The position numbers and the translations under genes are program-made. Positions 61,730-64,000 of a DNA stretch of 64,000 nucleotides are shown here, piece by piece. Position 1 is the first letter of the stretch. Each line of letters begins with the position of its first letter. Origin of the DNA: Chromatiaceae bacterium (GTDB lineage Bacteria > Pseudomonadota > Gammaproteobacteria > Chromatiales > Chromatiaceae); contig JACKML010000003.1 of the NCBI GenBank assembly GCA_024235415.1, forward strand, positions 1 through 64,000, written 5' to 3'. The notes under the pieces are model-generated. The model was not told the DNA's origin. It saw only the letters and a program-made list of their open reading frames with translations, and made no database searches.

Positions 61730-64000
61730 TCCCCCTTGGTGACGGCAGGCCCCATCGTAGCGGCATCCGGAGATTTGGCCACTGCGTGGTGATCGCGCGC
61801 GAGCAACAGGTAGACCGCCGGCACCACGAACAGCGTGAACAGCGTTCCGATTCCCAGGCCGGTAGTGATCACCAGGCCGATATGGAAGCGGCTGACCGCG
61901 CCCGGACCACTCGCGCTCAGCAGCGGTACCATCGCGACCAGCATCGCGACAGTGGTCATCAGGATCGGGCGCAGGCGGATGGTCGAGGCGCGTTCGATCG
62001 CTGCGCGCCTGTCCAGGTTCTTCTCGATCTGCAGCTGGTTGGCGAACTCGACGATCAGGATGCCGTTCTTCGCGATCAGGCCGATCAGGGTGATCAGACC
62101 GACCTGGGTGTAGATATTCACCGTCGCGAAACCGAGGGTCAGAAAGGCCAGTGCGCCGGCGATCGACATTGGTACAGATACCAGGATGATCAGCGGGTCT
62201 CGCCAGCTCTCGAACTGCGCCGCCAGCACCAGGTAGATCACCAGCAGTGACATGAAGAATGTCAGCACGAGGGCACTGCCCTGCTGTGCAAACTGGCGCG
62301 TCGCCCCGGTGTAGTCGAAGGTAAATCCGCGAGGCAGCACCTCGCCAGCAATCGTCTCCATTGCTGCCATCGCCTGGCCTTCCGCGACGCCGGGCGCCAT
62401 CAGGCCCTCGATCGTCACCGAGTTGAGCTGCTGGAACTGGGTGCGCTTGCTCGGTTCGACGGCGTGTTCTATACGCACCAGCGATGACAGCGGAACCTGG
62501 TCGCCGCTGGCGCTGCGCAGGTAGAAGTCACCGAGCATCTCCGGGGTCAGGCGGAACAGGCGTTCGGCTTGCGGAATCACCTTGTAGCTGCGGCCTTCGA
62601 GGCTAAAGCGGTTGACGTCGTTGCCGCCCAGCAGTGTCGCCAGGTTGCGCCCGATATCGGCCATCGAGATGCCGAGGTCGGCGGCGCGGTCGCGGTCGAT
62701 CACCAGGATCGCCTTGGGCCGCGAGAACTCGATCGACTTGCGCAGGAACAGGAATTGCCCGCTGCCCATGCCGCGTCCGACCAGCTGGTCGGCGACCGCG
62801 TCGATCTCGCGGAAATCGGCGTCGCTCTGCACCACAAACTGGAACGGCAGGCCGCTGCTGCCGGGCAGGCTGGGTCGCGGGAACACCGCCAGCTGGAACC
62901 CGGCGATCTGGCTCAGCAGGCCCTGTACATCGGGCAGGACCTCCATCTGCGAGCGCGCGCGCCAGGCCGGTTGCTGCATCTTGAAGCCACCGAACACCAC
63001 GTTGTCGTCACCGCCGAAACCGAGCAGCAGAAAGCTCTCGTGATACTCAGGGACCTTCTCGAACGCGCTGATGATCTCGCGCGTATAGGCCTCGTTGTAT
63101 TCCAGCGACGCGGTCTGTGGCGCGACCGCCTGGAAGAACAGGATGCTCTGGTCCTCTGTCGGTGCCAGCTCGGCCTTGCTCGTGACGAACATGAAATAGA
63201 TGCTTCCCAGGATCGCCGCCGCGAACAGCAGTGTCGCCGGCAGGTAGTCGAGGGCACCGCGCAGGCGACGCAGGTAGAAGCCTGCCAGGCCGTCGAAGAA
63301 GTGCTCGACACCCCGCTCGAAGCGTCCCGGGTTGCCGGCCGGGCGCAGCACCTTGGATGACAGCATCGGCGACAGCGTCAGCGCGACCACGCCGGAGATC
63401 AGTACCGCGCCGGCGAGCGAGAATGCGAACTCGGTGAACAGGGTGCCGACCAGGCCGCCCATGAAACCGATTGGCGCATACACCGCGATCAGCGTGGTGG
63501 TCATTGCGATGATCGGCAGTCCGAGCTCGCGGGCACCGTCGATCGCTGCCTGGTAGCGTGACTTGCCCATCTCGATGTGCCGGTGCACGTTCTCGACCAC
63601 GACGATGGCGTCATCCACCACCAACCCGATCGCCAGCACCATCGCCAGCAGCGTCAGCAGGTTGATTGAGTAGCCGAGCAGCAGCATCAGGAACGCCGCA
63701 CCGACCAGTGACAGTGGCACCGCGACGCCGGGCACGATCGCCGCGCGCATCGAGCCGAGCGACAGGAAGATCACCACCAGCACGATCAGCACTGCCTCGA
63801 CCAGTGTCGTGAACACCTCGTCGATCGAGTCCTGGATGAACGCGCTGGCGTCGTAGGGGATGTGCGCCTCGAGCCCGGACGGCAGCTGGCTGCGGATGTC
63901 GATCAGTGCCTTGTGTACTGCCTTGGCGACCGTCAGCGGGTTGGCGCCGGGGGCCTGAGACACGCCGACGAAGATCGCCGGCTTGCCCTTGTACCAGGTC
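61726..64000 (-). CDS. RND-family efflux permease, C-terminal part (cut by window edge)
   Basis: The frame is open to the end of the window (TWYKGKPAIFVGVSQAPGAN just inside it), so the N-terminal part lies outside and GTG 63963 is an internal codon. About 757 residues are visible: periplasmic porter domains and membrane helices. The proton-relay aspartate pair in IGLVVDDAIVVVENV (TM4) is intact, as are the APIGFMGG and PMLSSKVL regions. It is a HAE-1 type permease (AcrB class) that expels hydrophobic compounds with a membrane-fusion protein, which would lie upstream outside the window. It is coupled to the NorE-like gene by ATGA. Confidence 0.9.
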   Translation of the reverse strand, partial: TWYKGKPAIFVGVSQAPGANPLTVAKAVHKALIDIRSQLPSGLEAHIPYDASAFIQDSIDEVFTTLVEAVLIVLVVIFLSLGSMRAAIVPGVAVPLSLVGAAFLMLLLGYSINLLTLLAMVLAIGLVVDDAIVVVENVHRHIEMGKSRYQAAIDGARELGLPIIAMTTTLIAVYAPIGFMGGLVGTLFTEFAFSLAGAVLISGVVALTLSPMLSSKVLRPAGNPGRFERGVEHFFDGLAGFYLRRLRGALDYLPATLLFAAAILGSIYFMFVTSKAELAPTEDQSILFFQAVAPQTASLEYNEAYTREIISAFEKVPEYHESFLLLGFGGDDNVVFGGFKMQQPAWRARSQMEVLPDVQGLLSQIAGFQLAVFPRPSLPGSSGLPFQFVVQSDADFREIDAVADQLVGRGMGSGQFLFLRKSIEFSRPKAILVIDRDRAADLGISMADIGRNLATLLGGNDVNRFSLEGRSYKVIPQAERLFRLTPEMLGDFYLRSASGDQVPLSSLVRIEHAVEPSKRTQFQQLNSVTIEGLMAPGVAEGQAMAAMETIAGEVLPRGFTFDYTGATRQFAQQGSALVLTFFMSLLVIYLVLAAQFESWRDPLIILVSVPMSIAGALAFLTLGFATVNIYTQVGLITLIGLIAKNGILIVEFANQLQIEKNLDRRAAIERASTIRLRPILMTTVAMLVAMVPLLSASGPGAVSRFHIGLVITTGLGIGTLFTLFVVPAVYLLLARDHHAVAKSPDAATMGPAVTKGE

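Overview
This is an origin-proximal stretch of a GC-rich (roughly 60-65 % by eye) gammaproteobacterial chromosome. The core order gyrB-recF-dnaN-dnaA, then rpmH-rnpA-yidC-mnmE, mnmG-rsmG-parA-parB, the nine-gene atp operon and glmU-glmS is the classic gammaproteobacterial origin neighbourhood. dnaA and everything replicative to its left run on the minus strand, while rpmH and nearly all core genes to its right run on the plus strand, so the replication origin should lie near 21-23 kb. Gene content (TusA, a flavodiiron-like metallo-beta-lactamase protein, NtrBC, a NorE-type protein) fits Chromatiales or a related free-living or sulfur-associated lineage, but the genus cannot be named from the sequence alone.

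Layout: 0-3 kb holds two HDOD signalling genes, an ODP-like metallo-beta-lactamase protein and an unrecognised small protein. 3-8.5 kb is a nitrogen-control block: ntrC, ntrB, a DUF4124 secreted protein and glnA, with a near-consensus sigma-54 promoter and paired NtrC sites upstream of glnA. 8.5-11.4 kb has a zinc-type CDF transporter, TusA, a small lipoprotein and a PP-loop thiolation-type enzyme. 11.5-16.1 kb is glyQ-glyS, a MazG-like hydrolase, a catalytically degenerate GmhB relative and plsC. 16.3-23.7 kb is the replication block, with two parS sites inside recF and DnaA boxes at three places. 23.8-27.6 kb is yidC-mnmE-murI.

27.6-36.7 kb interrupts the usual mnmE-to-mnmG order with a MoxR/DUF58/transglutaminase operon, a TlpA-like thioredoxin, a four-PAS protein with no output domain and a glutathione S-transferase. 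36.7-50.3 kb is rsmG, parAB, the complete F-type ATP synthase operon with its own promoter and terminator, a SlyD-like isomerase, glmU and glmS. 50.4-64 kb is accessory: a SAM methyltransferase with regulatory domain, a small secreted protein, a YjdF-like membrane protein, a diguanylate cyclase, the three AmmeMemoRadiSam genes, a REP-like inverted repeat pair, a large AsmA-like DUF748 protein, and a minus-strand operon of an RND permease, a NorE-like subunit III protein and a subunit IV-like protein.

No rRNA, tRNA, CRISPR array, insertion sequence or prophage was seen. No wholly new multi-gene system is evident. The most unusual items are the GmhB-like pseudoenzyme, the missing canonical start codon of rnpA, the protein-coding parS sites, the output-less PAS protein, and the orphan oxidase-subunit pair coupled to an RND pump. 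Start codons are reasoned choices; where they differ from the longest possible frame this is stated.
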